From positions 124,001 to 188,000 of the forward strand of contig CAVOXO010000002.1 in the NCBI GenBank assembly GCA_963700425.1: 64,000 bases of DNA, written 5' to 3'. The notes beneath the pieces are model-generated. The model was not told the origin of the DNA. It did no database searches and saw only the letters and a program-made list of their open reading frames with translations. Shown one piece after another: positions 46,562 to 55,937 of this stretch. The translations under genes and the position numbers were made by a program. Position 1 is the stretch's first letter. Every line of letters begins with the position of its first letter. The DNA comes from CAVOXO01 sp963700425. GTDB lineage: Bacteria; Actinomycetota; Acidimicrobiia; Acidimicrobiales; Microtrichaceae.

Positions 46562-47407
46562 GTGTTCGACATCGATCCGACCAATGAGGGCCAGGCCGCG
46601 TTCTGGGGAGGTCCCGGGGCATCGCACTGGGTGCAGGGAGCGGACCTCTACGACGCCCAGCTGGAACCGTTCATCGCCCCCGTCATCGAGGGAGCCGATC
46701 TCTCCGGTGGGGACTCCGTCATCGACATCGGCTGCGGAACGGGAGCGGTGTCCCGCGCCGCGGCGAAGGTCGTCGGCGAGGGGTCGGTGATCGGATACGA
46801 CATCTCCGAATCGATGGTGTCCGAGGCCCGCCTGCGTTCAGGCGGCGAGACCCGACACCGCGTCGCAGATGCTCAGATCGAACCGTTCACGCCCGGGGGG
46901 TGCGACGTCGTGATCTCACGGTTCGGCGTGATGTTCTTCGGCGATCCGGTGGTCGCGTTCGCGAACCTGGCGTCGGCCACCCGCCGGGGCGGCCGTCTCA
47001 GTTTCGTGTGCTGGCAGGACGTCTCGGCCAACGAGTGGATGTCGGGTCCCGGCCACGCGGTCGCACCGATACTCGGCCCACCCCCGGAGCCCGAACCGGG
47101 TGCACCGGGCCCCTTCTCGCTGGCCGATCCGGACCTGGTCGCAGAGACGCTCGACGCCGGGGGGTGGACCGGCATCGAGGTCGAGGCGTTCACCCCCGAC
47201 CTCTACGTCTCGGGACCGGGCTCGCTGGATCAGGCCGTCGAGTTCATGATGGGTCGCACCGCCATCGCCTCGATCCTCGCCGACCGGCCGCCCGACGACG
47301 CGGACGCCGTTCGAACCATTCTCTGCGACGTCTTCGAGCCCCACCACGACGGCGTGGGGGTGAGGTTCAACTCTGCGGCGTGGGCGGTGCGAGCACTGCG
47401 GCGCTGA
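46562..47407 (+). CDS. Class I SAM-dependent methyltransferase
   Basis: 281 aa, GTG at 46562 with GGTACGAT closely upstream, possibly leaderless. Motif I is DSVIDIGCGTGAVSRAAAKV; SVIGYDISESMVSEARLRSG follows; GCDVVISRFGVMFFGDPVVA and RRGGRLSFVCWQDVSANEWM are motifs IV-V in the UbiE-like class. Acceptor unknown. Starts divergently from fadA6 and overlaps the 3' end of the fadE32-like gene by 41 bases. Confidence 0.87.
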   Translation: MFDIDPTNEGQAAFWGGPGASHWVQGADLYDAQLEPFIAPVIEGADLSGGDSVIDIGCGTGAVSRAAAKVVGEGSVIGYDISESMVSEARLRSGGETRHRVADAQIEPFTPGGCDVVISRFGVMFFGDPVVAFANLASATRRGGRLSFVCWQDVSANEWMSGPGHAVAPILGPPPEPEPGAPGPFSLADPDLVAETLDAGGWTGIEVEAFTPDLYVSGPGSLDQAVEFMMGRTAIASILADRPPDDADAVRTILCDVFEPHHDGVGVRFNSAAWAVRALRR

Positions 47408-48377
47408 CCGAGCGCAGGTGGTGGGCGGCGTCGCCGTCGCGGGCCTGGAGGGCCCACGATCGCTTCAACCACAGGTGAAGGTCGTACTCGACGGTGTACC
47501 CGATGGCGCCGTGCACCTGCAACGTGGCGGCGGCCACCGACGCCGCCGCTTCGGAGGCCGATGCCTTGGCCATCGACACGTGAGTCGAGACATCGGGATC
47601 GCCCGTCGCCATCGACCAGGCCGCACGCCACACGAGCGGCTTGGCGAACTCCAGGGCGATGAGAGCATCGGCCAGAAGGTGCTTGACGGCCTGGAAGCTC
47701 CCGATGGGGACACCGAACTGCCGGCGCTCGGTGGCGTAGCCGACCGCGAGTTCCATCATCGCCTCGGCGCCCCCGCACAGTTCGGCTGCGGTGGCGAGCG
47801 TGGAGCGGTCGCGGGCCAACCGGAGCGCACCGGACCCCAGGGAGAGTCCGTCGCCGATGTCGGTCACCCGCCACAGCCGGCGCGTCGGATCAACCGACGC
47901 GGTGGCCGTCGCCGCCACCGAGCCCGCGTCGACCAACACGAGATCGCCGTCGCGCTCGACGAGAAGTGCGTCGGCTCCGTCCAGGTGGCTGACCGTCGTG
48001 TTCCACGCCAGGGCGGTTGCCAGCTCCGCGTCCCCCGAACAGAGTCGCGGCACCCACTCCGCAGCGACGTCACCGCCCACCGCGACGAGGAGAGGGGCGG
48101 CGACCGCGGCGACCGCGGCGAGCGGATCGGGGACGTCGGCCCGTCCTGCTTCGTAGAGGACCCCGATCAGCTCGACGTCGCCGTAGCCGACACCCCCGAA
48201 CTCCTCGGGAACGGCCAGACCCAGCACACCCATCTCGGTGAACCGATCCCACAATCCCGTCACCCGTCCGTTGCCGTCCGCGGCGCGGCGCACGTCGTCG
48301 GGCGTGCAGTTGTCCGCGAGGAGGTCCCTCACCGCCTCTGCGAATGCCAGCTGGTCCTCTGTGAACGCGAATCGCAC
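47367..48377 (-). CDS. fadE32: Acyl-CoA dehydrogenase, FadE32-like small subunit
   Basis: 336 aa, shorter than usual ACADs (about 380-400), as in the heteromeric FadE partners of actinobacterial steroid degradation. GTG at 48377 (MRFAFTEDQLAFAEAVRDLL). GLAVPEEFGGVGYGDVELIG, AAELCGGAEAMMELAVGYAT, RRQFGVPIGSFQAVKHLLAD and LQVHGAIGYTVEYDLHLWLK are typical. In mycobacteria FadE31 and FadE32 form one enzyme acting on an opened-ring CoA thioester. It follows the fadE31-like gene by 8 bases. Confidence 0.85.
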   Translation of the reverse strand: MRFAFTEDQLAFAEAVRDLLADNCTPDDVRRAADGNGRVTGLWDRFTEMGVLGLAVPEEFGGVGYGDVELIGVLYEAGRADVPDPLAAVAAVAAPLLVAVGGDVAAEWVPRLCSGDAELATALAWNTTVSHLDGADALLVERDGDLVLVDAGSVAATATASVDPTRRLWRVTDIGDGLSLGSGALRLARDRSTLATAAELCGGAEAMMELAVGYATERRQFGVPIGSFQAVKHLLADALIALEFAKPLVWRAAWSMATGDPDVSTHVSMAKASASEAAASVAAATLQVHGAIGYTVEYDLHLWLKRSWALQARDGDAAHHLRSVSAAVLAPPTPQS

Positions 48378-48385
48378 GGACGGTC

Positions 48386-49546
48386 CTACTTCCTGGGGAG
48401 ACCGAGGACGCGCTCGGCGATGATGTTCCGTTGGATCTCGTTCGTGCCGGCGTAGATCGGCCCGGACAGTGCGAACTGATACCCCTTCATCCACGAGTTG
48501 TCATCGGCCTCGGCATCGGTGCCCAGCACCCTCAGCGCCGCATCGTGGAGCTCGATGTCGAGCTCCGACCAGAACACCTTGTTGAGCGACGACCTGAATC
48601 CCGGCGAGCGCCCTTCGACGATCCCGGTGACATCTCCGAGGGTGTACAGGTCGTACGCCTCGGCGTTGATCCACGCCCTGGTGACCGCCTCGGCCAGAGC
48701 GGGATCGTCGTGACCGCGTTCTGCGAGGAGCTCGACGAGTCGGGACGCGGTGGCCGTGAACCGCCCCGGGGAACGGAGGGTGAGGCCCCTTTCCGACGTC
48801 GTGGTGGCCATCGCCACGCCCCATCCCGCGTCGATGTCTCCGAGCACGCCGCCGGCGGGTGGATCGTCGTCGCCGTCGGGCACGAACACGTCGTCGAGGA
48901 AAACCTCCGCGAAGCCCTCGTCGCCGTCGAGCCGTCCGAATCCCCGCACCGTGACGCCGTCCGCGTCGAGAGGAACCATGAAGTAGGTGAGACCCCGGTG
49001 GCGCTGGGCTTCGGGGTCGGTCCGGAAGAGCCCGAAGAGATGCGTGCAGAACGCCCCGCGGGTGGTCCACGTCTTCTGCCCGGTGAGGCGCCATCCTCCC
49101 GCGGCCTCGTCGCGTACGCCGCGGGACGTGATCCCCGCCAGGTCCGAACCGGCGTTCGGCTCCGACCACCCCTGGCACCACAGGTCCTGCGCCGACGCCA
49201 TGCGCGGCAGGTAATAGTCGCGCTGGATCTCCGTCCCGAACTCGAAGATCGTGGGGGCGAGAAGGAAGATCCCGTTCTGGGTCACCCGCTGGGGTGCCCC
49301 GACCCGGTAGTACTCCTCCTCGAAGATGAGCCACTCCCACAGCGACGCGTCCCGACCGCCATAGGCCTCCGGCCAGCTCACGACCGCCCAGCGGTCTGCG
49401 AAGAGCCGCCGCTCCCACTCGAGATGGGCCGCGAATCCGTCCCGCGTATCGCCCGACGGAAGGGCGGGTCGGGGCACGTTGTCCTCCAGAAACGCCCGGG
49501 CGGCGGCCCGAAATGCGTCGTCACTGTCCGTCCATGTCAGATCCAC
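48386..49546 (-). CDS. fadE31: Acyl-CoA dehydrogenase, FadE31-like large subunit
   Basis: 386 aa, GTG at 49546 with GGAGG upstream. VVSWPEAYGGRDASLWEWLI, VTQNGIFLLAPTIFEFGTEI, DLWCQGWSEPNAGSDLAGIT, GWRLTGQKTWTTRGAFCTHL-FGLF, SERGLTLRSPGRFTATASRL, NKVFWSELDIELHDAALRVL and SGPIYAGTNEIQRNIIAERV match FadE31 of mycobacteria, from memory. Operator B is 20 bases upstream. Forms an operon, and presumably a complex, with the fadE32-like gene. Confidence 0.87.
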   Translation of the reverse strand: MDLTWTDSDDAFRAAARAFLEDNVPRPALPSGDTRDGFAAHLEWERRLFADRWAVVSWPEAYGGRDASLWEWLIFEEEYYRVGAPQRVTQNGIFLLAPTIFEFGTEIQRDYYLPRMASAQDLWCQGWSEPNAGSDLAGITSRGVRDEAAGGWRLTGQKTWTTRGAFCTHLFGLFRTDPEAQRHRGLTYFMVPLDADGVTVRGFGRLDGDEGFAEVFLDDVFVPDGDDDPPAGGVLGDIDAGWGVAMATTTSERGLTLRSPGRFTATASRLVELLAERGHDDPALAEAVTRAWINAEAYDLYTLGDVTGIVEGRSPGFRSSLNKVFWSELDIELHDAALRVLGTDAEADDNSWMKGYQFALSGPIYAGTNEIQRNIIAERVLGLPRK

Positions 49547-49566
49547 CGGAGCCTCCTCGACCGAAG

Positions 49567-49583
49567 TCTGACGCCCCGTCAGA
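49567..49583. promoter_or_regulatory. Operator site B
   Basis: TCTGACG CCC CGTCAGA, both half-sites perfect, 20 bases before the fadE31-like GTG. The F420:NADPH reductase-like gene starts 146 bases away on the other strand and might also be influenced. Confidence 0.75.
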
Positions 49584-49729
49584 TGTCGGGCAAGACCGCC
49601 CGAAGCGATCCACCCCGGTCCGATCGGGACGCGTGGGGGATACGACAACGACGAGGCCGCTGAGCGGCACGCCGCCGCGAAGAGCCTGATCTGTTTAGAT
49701 GGCGATTCGGGTGACGTAGGGAGACGAGC

Positions 49730-50420
49730 GTGGCAGGCGATGTGACAACCGACGACCGGACGATCGGAATCATCAGCGCGACCGGGCCGGCAGGTCGCGC
49801 CCTGGCCGCCCGACTCGCCGCTGGAGGAACGCCGACGATCGTCGGCAGCCGCGACGATGCGAAGGCGGCAGCGATCGTGGCGGAACTGACCGACCGGTGG
49901 GGCGGGGAGGCGATGGCGCCGCTCACCGCCGCCGACAACGCCGCGGCTGCGTCGTGCCCGTTCGTGGTCCTCGCCACCGACGCCACGCACGCGCTCGACG
50001 TCGCGGTTCTCCACCGCGACGCGCTCTGCATCGAAGACCGTGGTCAGCATGGCCGCGAAGATCGCTCGAACCCCCCGGGGAATGGCAGCGGTGCTCCCTG
50101 AAGGCGGATCCATCGCCGGAGCCACCCAGAGTGCCCTGCCGGACTCGAGAATCGTCGCTGCCCTCCACCACGTGCCCGCGGCCGTGCTGGGAGATCTCGA
50201 CAACGACCTCGACGTCGACATCATGTGCACCAGCGATGACGCCGAGGCGATCGACGAGGTCCGGCGCCGCCTCGGAGTCGTGACCGTGGGACGGTTCCTC
50301 GACGCGGGACCGCTCGACAACACTCCCGCTCTGGAGGCCATGACCGCGGTACTCATCTGCGTCAACCGGCACACGGGCACCGAGAATTCACTGAGGCTGG
50401 TCGACACCCACCTTCACTGA
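49730..50420 (+). CDS. F420:NADPH oxidoreductase-like protein (one frameshift)
   Basis: About 229 aa. GTG at 49730 with GGAG upstream. RTIGIISATGPAGRALAARL is a Rossmann loop of the Npdr/Fno type, TPTIVGSRDDAKAAAIVAEL follows; after an indel near 50020 come TVVSMAAKIARTPRGMAAVL, ALPDSRIVAALHHVPAAVLG and DNTPALEAMTAVLICVNRHT. This architecture is that of NADPH-dependent F420 reductase, which shuttles hydride between NADPH and F420. It would serve the F420-type LLM enzyme at 33.7 kb. It overlaps the end of the convergent membrane gene by 33 bases. Confidence 0.75.
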
Positions 50421-51141
50421 CTCGGGTTCCGGCGGCGCGCCTCGCGAGGGCAGCCGCAACTGCCCGAGAGCGATCGTCCCCAGGTAGGTGACCAGGAGGA
50501 ACGCCGTGAAGACCGCGCTGATGGCGATGGCCCGCCGATTCGAGATCGGATCGACCGCCAGCGACCTCACGTCGTAGAGCAGGGAACGGGGGCTGGAGAG
50601 GATGTCCCAGCTGTTGTAGCGGGCGAACCGGCCCAGATAGATGCCGAAGCCCGACAGAACGAGGACCGACAACGACACCACCCAGCCCAGCGCCCAGTTG
50701 AACGAAGCGCTGATGATGAGCTGCACCATCCGCAGTGACACGAATCCGACGACCAACCCCGCGATCCCCATCGACATGAGGATCAGGGCATCGAACCACA
50801 GGGGAGAATCGGGGCTCTCCCGAAGGTGGATGACGTCGGTCACGATGTACGGCGCGTTGGGGAAGAACAACAGCCACCCGAAGAGCGGAACCAACAGGGC
50901 GCGACGGGACCAGTGGGCCCGCCACCCGACCTCGGCGACGAAAGCGAAGCCCAGCGGCACCCAGGCCAGGAAGAGGTTCCACAGCAGGAACCGGTATCCC
51001 GAGGCTGTCGCTCAGCCTCGACCTCAGCGCGAGGAGCGCAACGGGGAAACCCGACGACAGGATGAGGGTGGCGGCCATGGCGAGGCGCGACGTCACGTCG
51101 TCGGTCCTCAGCCAGGCCATCACCTCGGATCGGCTCTCCAT
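50388..51141 (-). CDS. DUF1361 family membrane protein (one frameshift)
   Basis: About 250 aa, mostly hydrophobic. N-terminal LAMAATLILSSGFPVALLAL in one frame, then after an indel near 51000 PLGFAFVAEVGWRAHWSRRA, LVPLFGWLLFFPNAPYIVTD, LWFDALILMSMGIAGLVVGF, WALGWVVSLSVLVLSGFGIY-LGRFAR and AIAISAVFTAFLLVTYLGTI. FPNAPYIVTD and the FGIYLGRFxRYNSWD segment are DUF1361 signatures. Function unknown in the family. Confidence 0.78.
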
Positions 51142-51216
51142 CGGATCAACGGTAACGGTGGCCCGACCGCCATGGGCAGGCGCCTCCCCGCCCTCGCCGG
51201 GGCGGAACGGTCGGGG

Positions 51217-52281
51217 TCAGCCCGCGAGACGATCGAGCGTGACGCGGGCCTCGGTCACGATCCGGTCGATCAACTCGGCGACCGACGGCAACTCGTCGAT
51301 GGCGCCGACGACCTGACCCGTGGGCAGGATCCCGACCTCGGGGCGACCATCCACCATCGACGCCTTGGTCATCATCGGGGCATTGGCGGCCAGCGCGACC
51401 TGGGCCCAGGTCAGGCCCTGGGTCCGCTTCATGTCGAGACCGCTGGCCAGGAGGTCCTTCACCGGGATGCGCGCCTGCGACGCGAATCTCGCGGCGTTGA
51501 GCGCGGCGCGGGGGAACCGGGTCACCCGACCCGCCCCTTCGAGATTGTCGATCATCTCCGTGCGGATCACCCGTTGCGGAGCACCGTCGATCGACGAGGT
51601 CACGACGGTTCCGGTGACCGGGGTGTCCACGTAGATGTCCTTGACGTTGTCGGGGACCTGCGACTCCCGGGTCAGGAGGAAGCGGGTGCCCATGGCGATC
51701 CCGTCGGCACCGTAGGCCATGGCGGCGACGAGCCCGCGGCCGTCGAAGAACCCACCCGCGGCCAGAACGACGACGTCGGTTCCGCCCACCGCGTCGACCA
51801 CCTGGGGAAGCAGCAGCGTCGTGGGAGTCGAACCGGTGTGACCCCCACCCTCGCCGCCCTGTGCAATGACGGCACCCACTCCGATCGCGGCCATCTTCTC
51901 GGCGTGCCGCCGGGCGCCGACCGTGACGATCGTGACGAGGCCGGCCGAGTTCAACCGCTCGACCACCGCGGGGGCCGGGGCGCCCGCGAACGACGCCACC
52001 TTCACTCCGCGCTCGATCATCATGTCGATGCGGTCGGAGATGTCGGGCTGGTTGGGGAGCAGGTTGACCCCGAAAGGGTTCGACGTACGCGCCGCCACCT
52101 TGTCGATGGCCGCCGCGAGCTCGTCGAGGGTCATGGTCGCGGAGGCGAGGATTCCGAGCCCGCCCGCCTCGGCGGTCGCCGCGGTGAGCGAGGCACCCGA
52201 GACCCATCCCATCCCGGTCTGGACGATGGGATACGCGACTCCGAACAACTCCGTTGCCCTGGTGGCGAGAGGGTCGGTCAC
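51217..52281 (-). CDS. ipdC: NAD(P)H-dependent flavin oxidoreductase, IpdC-like
   Basis: 354 aa, GTG overlapping the ipdB stop (GTGA). A 2-nitropropane-dioxygenase-like TIM barrel: GVAYPIVQTGMGWVSGASLT, GVNLLPNQPDISDRIDMMIE, AVIAQGGEGGGHTGSTPTTL (FMN phosphate region), VVVLAAGGFFDGRGLVAAMA and YGADGIAMGTRFLLTRESQV. It matches mycobacterial IpdC (Rv3553), which is needed in the HIP branch of steroid degradation. Third gene of the ipdA-ipdB-ipdC operon under operator C. Confidence 0.9.
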   Translation of the reverse strand: MTDPLATRATELFGVAYPIVQTGMGWVSGASLTAATAEAGGLGILASATMTLDELAAAIDKVAARTSNPFGVNLLPNQPDISDRIDMMIERGVKVASFAGAPAPAVVERLNSAGLVTIVTVGARRHAEKMAAIGVGAVIAQGGEGGGHTGSTPTTLLLPQVVDAVGGTDVVVLAAGGFFDGRGLVAAMAYGADGIAMGTRFLLTRESQVPDNVKDIYVDTPVTGTVVTSSIDGAPQRVIRTEMIDNLEGAGRVTRFPRAALNAARFASQARIPVKDLLASGLDMKRTQGLTWAQVALAANAPMMTKASMVDGRPEVGILPTGQVVGAIDELPSVAELIDRIVTEARVTLDRLAG

Positions 52282-53057
52282 GGGTTCGGCACTTCCTTCT
52301 CCCTCAGACCGGCGGGATCGATGACCCCGCGGATCAGCGCCAGCTCCTCCGCGGTCGGGAGCCGCGTCGTGGGGATGTCGCCGGCCACGACGAGCTCGAA
52401 GCCTGTGGCCTCGGTGACGTCGCTGACCGTCACACCCGGGTGCACCGACGCGAGGCGCATCCGATGGTCGTCGGTCTCGAAATCCATGACCCCGAGGTTG
52501 GACACGACCCTTCGGATCTCGTGGAAACGCGACGCCACGGGCCCCAACTCGGCGGCACGGTCGTAGCCGACGCCGGTGACGACGTCGACGGCCTCGACGA
52601 GCACCTTCGGATGGTGATTCGGCACCCAGTAGGACGTCGTGTGGTTGATCGTGTTCCCCGGCGCGCCGCGAAAGCCCAAGAGCTGGGCCCGAGGCTTGTG
52701 CCAGTCGCCGATGCAGGCGATGTTCTGGTTGCCGTAGCGATCGACCTGCGTGGCGCCCATCATCACGTGACGCTTGCCGTTCCACAGCACCGAGAACATC
52801 TGGGAGTAGGGATTCCACGCCTCGATCACCGCCTCGGCCGGGTCGGCTCCGGGCGGAAGCGGGTTGGCGGCGAACGCAGCGAACCCGTCGGTCATCACGA
52901 GATCCGGTTCGAACACCTCACGGGCCAACCGACCGCCGATCATGGGGATCGTCCCGATCGGGTTGCAGAGTCGTTCCCCGTCGCCGCGGAACGTCTCGGC
53001 GACCGCGACGCAGCACACCTCGGCCCGGGTGGGAGCTCCGTTCTCGGAATCGGTCAT
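52278..53057 (-). CDS. ipdB: CoA transferase-family hydrolase beta subunit, IpdB-like
   Basis: 259 aa, ATG at 53057 overlapping the ipdA stop (ATGA). Conserved parts: AEVCCVAVAETFRGDGERLC, NPIGTIPMIGGRLAREVFEP, DLVMTDGFAAFAAN, RHVMMGATQVDRYGNQNIAC, GFRGAPGNTINHTTSYWVPN and HPGVTVSDVTEATGFELVVA. With IpdA it forms a class I CoA-transferase-like heteromer; the mycobacterial enzyme is a hydrolase that opens ring C of the COCHEA-CoA intermediate. The SENG-type catalytic Glu of true transferases is not seen here, in agreement. Confidence 0.93.
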   Translation of the reverse strand: MTDSENGAPTRAEVCCVAVAETFRGDGERLCNPIGTIPMIGGRLAREVFEPDLVMTDGFAAFAANPLPPGADPAEAVIEAWNPYSQMFSVLWNGKRHVMMGATQVDRYGNQNIACIGDWHKPRAQLLGFRGAPGNTINHTTSYWVPNHHPKVLVEAVDVVTGVGYDRAAELGPVASRFHEIRRVVSNLGVMDFETDDHRMRLASVHPGVTVSDVTEATGFELVVAGDIPTTRLPTAEELALIRGVIDPAGLREKEVPNP

Positions 53058-53926
53058 GACGACACCCCCACGGCTCGCTGGTAGTCCTCTTCACTCACGT
53101 CGAGGTATCTGGCCTTGAACGCGTCCCACGCCTCGTCGGATTTCGCGGTGGCCGCGTACTCCCGCTGAAACACCTCGTCGCGGCCGTAGTCCGGTGGGCA
53201 CTCGGTGAAGTGGGCTGCGAAACGCCGTTCGACGACACCGGTGGTCATCAGCCGCGAGATGCGCTGGGTGTGGACCGATCCGTGTCGAGGGAAGTCCTCG
53301 GTCGGGACGATCTGCTCACAGCTCATGAAGCAGCGCTCGGCGGCCATGGCCATGAGATCGTCCATGTAGAGGTCCGCGTTCAGGAACTGTCCGTTGCCAC
53401 CCTGGTCGGCGCGATTCATGTGGATGAGGGCCACGTCGAGGGGAATGGCCGGCATCGCCACCAGTTGCTCGGGCTCGGATCCGTCGGGACCGGGGTAGGG
53501 GGAGGTCACCAGTTCGAAGTCCGACATGACCTCGAGGAGATCCGAACCGAGGCCGGCTCGCGTCGGGAGGAACGGCACGCGCCACGCGGCGGCCTGGAGG
53601 CCCAACAACAGCATGCCCTCGTCGAGCTCCGTCGCCTCGACCGTTCCCGACTGCCGTGCCGCCCGGAAGTGCGGCTCGAGAGGAATGGTGTCGAGGGAGA
53701 CGAATCCGTAGACGGCCTTGCGCACCTTTCCCGCCCGACAGAGCAGACCGACGTCGGGTCCCCCGTAGCTCACGACGGTGAGATCCTTCAGGTCGCTGCG
53801 GAGGATCTCCCGGACGAGGGACATCGGCTTGCGCCGCGACCCCCACCCGCCGATTCCGATGGTCATCCCGTCGGTCAGGGACGCCACGACCTCGGCTTCG
53901 GTCGTCCGCTTGTCCGGTACTGCCAT
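53054..53926 (-). CDS. ipdA: CoA transferase-family hydrolase alpha subunit, IpdA-like
   Basis: 290 aa, ATG at 53926 (MAVPDKRTTEAEVVASLTDG). DGMTIGIGGWGSRRKPMSLV, REILRSDLKDLTVVSYGGPD, LLCRAGKVRKAVYGFVSLDT, LPFLPTRAGLGSDLLEVM-type and GNGQFLNADLYMDDLMAMAA, ECPPDYGRDEVFQREYAATA agree with mycobacterial IpdA. Ring-C-opening subunit with IpdB. Operator C lies 19 bases upstream. First gene of a tightly overlapped ipdABC operon. Confidence 0.93.
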   Translation of the reverse strand: MAVPDKRTTEAEVVASLTDGMTIGIGGWGSRRKPMSLVREILRSDLKDLTVVSYGGPDVGLLCRAGKVRKAVYGFVSLDTIPLEPHFRAARQSGTVEATELDEGMLLLGLQAAAWRVPFLPTRAGLGSDLLEVMSDFELVTSPYPGPDGSEPEQLVAMPAIPLDVALIHMNRADQGGNGQFLNADLYMDDLMAMAAERCFMSCEQIVPTEDFPRHGSVHTQRISRLMTTGVVERRFAAHFTECPPDYGRDEVFQREYAATAKSDEAWDAFKARYLDVSEEDYQRAVGVSS

Positions 53927-53945
53927 GTGTCTCACATCCTCGATC

Positions 53946-53962
53946 TCTGACGGGTCGTCAGA
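53946..53962. promoter_or_regulatory. Operator site C
   Basis: TCTGACG GGT CGTCAGA, both half-sites perfect, 19 bases before the ipdA ATG. Same placement relative to the start as at fadE31, which suits repression by blocking the promoter or a very short leader. Confidence 0.75.
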
Positions 53963-54073
53963 TTCGACGAACGTATCGGTTCGCTCCGGCGGCGTCGAGA
54001 TCGAGGCTCGCGTCGTCATCACGGCCGGCGACCGGTACGGTGGCACGAGTCTTCGACCACTGGAGCCCCCGAA

Positions 54074-54664
54074 ATGCCCTTGCGCCGATTCGCCGCAATC
54101 TCGCTGATGTCCGTCCTCGTCCTCGCCGGGTGCGGTTCGGACACCGCGTCCAAAGACGACAACGGCGACACGCCGGCAGCCGACGAGACCTCCGAGCCCT
54201 CTGACGATCCGACCGTCGACGAGGCAACGGATCCGCTGGGTGAGGTGTCCGACGAGGAGTTCGCCGCCGCGCTGGTACCGGTGCGCCAGCAGATCGAGGA
54301 GACGACCGATCTGTGCGGGGTGCTCGCGATCTTCAACTCGACCAACAACCTTCCCCAGCCGACGGGCCCCGCTCAGATGGAAGAGGCGGTGGACATCACC
54401 GTGGTCCTCTTCTCGGGTGTCGGCGACGCTCTCGCCGCCGAGGACGCCGAGGCGGGCGCTGCGTTGACCTCTCTGGCGGAATCGCTGCGACCCGAGGCCG
54501 AGGCCGCGGGGTATCCCGACGACTTCTTCGCCACGAGCGAGACCTTCAACGGTGGGGAGTTCAACTCTGCGATGGAGGCGGCCAGCACTGCCGCGGCGAC
54601 CGCGTGCCCCGACCTCGTCGGTGGCGAATCGACGCCCATCGAGGAACCGGCTTCCGGCGAATAG
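54074..54664 (+). CDS. Putative lipoprotein, hypothetical
   Basis: 196 aa. PLRRFAAISLMSVLVLAGCG is a lipoprotein signal with lipobox LAGC. A disordered acidic linker follows (DNGDTPAADETSEPSDDPTV), then a helical domain (EEFAAALVPVRQQIEETTDL, AMEAASTAAATACPDLVGGE) containing two Cys. No family recognised. ATG at 54074, upstream region 110 bases from operator C on the divergent side. Confidence 0.75.
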   Translation: MPLRRFAAISLMSVLVLAGCGSDTASKDDNGDTPAADETSEPSDDPTVDEATDPLGEVSDEEFAAALVPVRQQIEETTDLCGVLAIFNSTNNLPQPTGPAQMEEAVDITVVLFSGVGDALAAEDAEAGAALTSLAESLRPEAEAAGYPDDFFATSETFNGGEFNSAMEAASTAAATACPDLVGGESTPIEEPASGE

Positions 54665-54797
54665 CGACCCGCTGTCGGCAGACAGCATCGCCCCCTGAGG
54701 CAGGGCTCGGTCGGTAGGTCGCGGTGTGGAGCGCGTGCTTCGCTCCGGTGCTGCTCGACGCCGACGTGCCGAGCGGGCCCACGGCAGCGGCTCGTGG

Positions 54798-55937
54798 CTA
54801 GGGGATACCGACGACGTCGACCGGAGTCAGGCTGTCGTTGTTGGTGCCGTCGCCGAGTTCGCCTTCATGGTTCTCGCCCCAGCACCTGACTCCACCGGTG
54901 TCGAGCACTACGCAGGAGTGGGTCCAACCCGCAGCAACGGACCTGACGCCGGTACCGAGGCCCACCACGTCGACGGGGACGAGGCGGTCGATGGTCGTCC
55001 CATCACCCACCATGCCGAAACCGACGTTGACGCCCCAGCACTTCGCGCCACCGGAGGTGGTCACTGCGCAGGAGTGCACGACTCCCACCTCGACCTGGAT
55101 CACCCCCGACGTCAGTCCGTCCACGTCGACGGGCACCAGACTTCCGTCGGTCGTACCGTCACCGAGAGGCCCCTGGCCCCAGCACTTCGCCCCCCCGCCC
55201 GCGGTCAGTGCACAGGTGTGCTCCCCGTCGGCGAGGCCCGTTGCGCTGATGGCGGCCACACCGGAGGTCAGCCCCACCACGTCGACCGGCACGGGGCTGG
55301 CGTCCGTCGACCCATCCCCGAGCTCTCCCTGATAATTCTGGCCCCAACACTTGACGCCTCCACCTGTCGTCAGGGCGCAGGTGTACATGTTGCCGGCGCT
55401 GATGGAGGCGACCCCCGAGGTCAGCCCCACCACGTCGACGGGGACCGTTCGGTCTGTCGTGGTGCCGTCGCCGAGCCCGCCGGCGCTGTTCTGACCCCAG
55501 CACTTCGCGCCACCGGCCGTGGTCACGGCACACGCGTGAGAGCCTCCTGCGCTGACCGATGCCACACCGGACGAGAGGCCGGGCATGTCGACCGGGGTGT
55601 TGAACCCCACGGGCCCTCCGGTTGCACCCCAACACTTGACCGCTCCGCTCGTTGTCACAGCGCAGGTGGAGTACAAGCCGAGGGAGATGTCCACCACTCC
55701 CGACGTCAGGCCCGCGACGTCGACCGGAACGTTGCTGTAGTCGTTCGTCCCGTCGCCCAACTGGCCGTCATAGTTCATGCCCCAGCACTTCACCCCACCC
55801 GCCGCGGTCAGAACGCAACTGTGGAAGCCGCCGACGCTCACCTTGATCGCCCCGGACCCGGGCACAGGAGGTGGTGGGCAGCATGCTGCGACGAGCGACG
55901 TCGCTCCCAAGACCGTCGCTGCGATTGTTCGACGCAT
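54798..55937 (-). CDS. Secreted RCC1-repeat lipoprotein
   Basis: 379 aa. ATG at 55937 gives RRTIAATVLGATSLVAACCP with lipobox VAAC. The rest is a series of about seven RCC1/ATS1-type blades of 45-50 residues with the pattern VSxGxxHSCAVTxxGGxKCWGxNxxGxLGDGTxxxxxxPVDVxGL; each has Cys pairs (HSCVLT...VKCWG). It should fold as a beta-propeller on the cell surface, probably for protein binding. One blade is shorter (KCWGATGGPVGFNTPVDM). Repeats are also visible in the DNA but are diverged. Confidence 0.88.
   Translation of the reverse strand: MRRTIAATVLGATSLVAACCPPPPVPGSGAIKVSVGGFHSCVLTAAGGVKCWGMNYDGQLGDGTNDYSNVPVDVAGLTSGVVDISLGLYSTCAVTTSGAVKCWGATGGPVGFNTPVDMPGLSSGVASVSAGGSHACAVTTAGGAKCWGQNSAGGLGDGTTTDRTVPVDVVGLTSGVASISAGNMYTCALTTGGGVKCWGQNYQGELGDGSTDASPVPVDVVGLTSGVAAISATGLADGEHTCALTAGGGAKCWGQGPLGDGTTDGSLVPVDVDGLTSGVIQVEVGVVHSCAVTTSGGAKCWGVNVGFGMVGDGTTIDRLVPVDVVGLGTGVRSVAAGWTHSCVVLDTGGVRCWGENHEGELGDGTNNDSLTPVDVVGIP

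Noticed and set aside
50641..52566. 641-codon plus-strand open frame
   Set aside because: Covers the reverse strand of the DUF1361, ipdC and ipdB genes; shadow frame.
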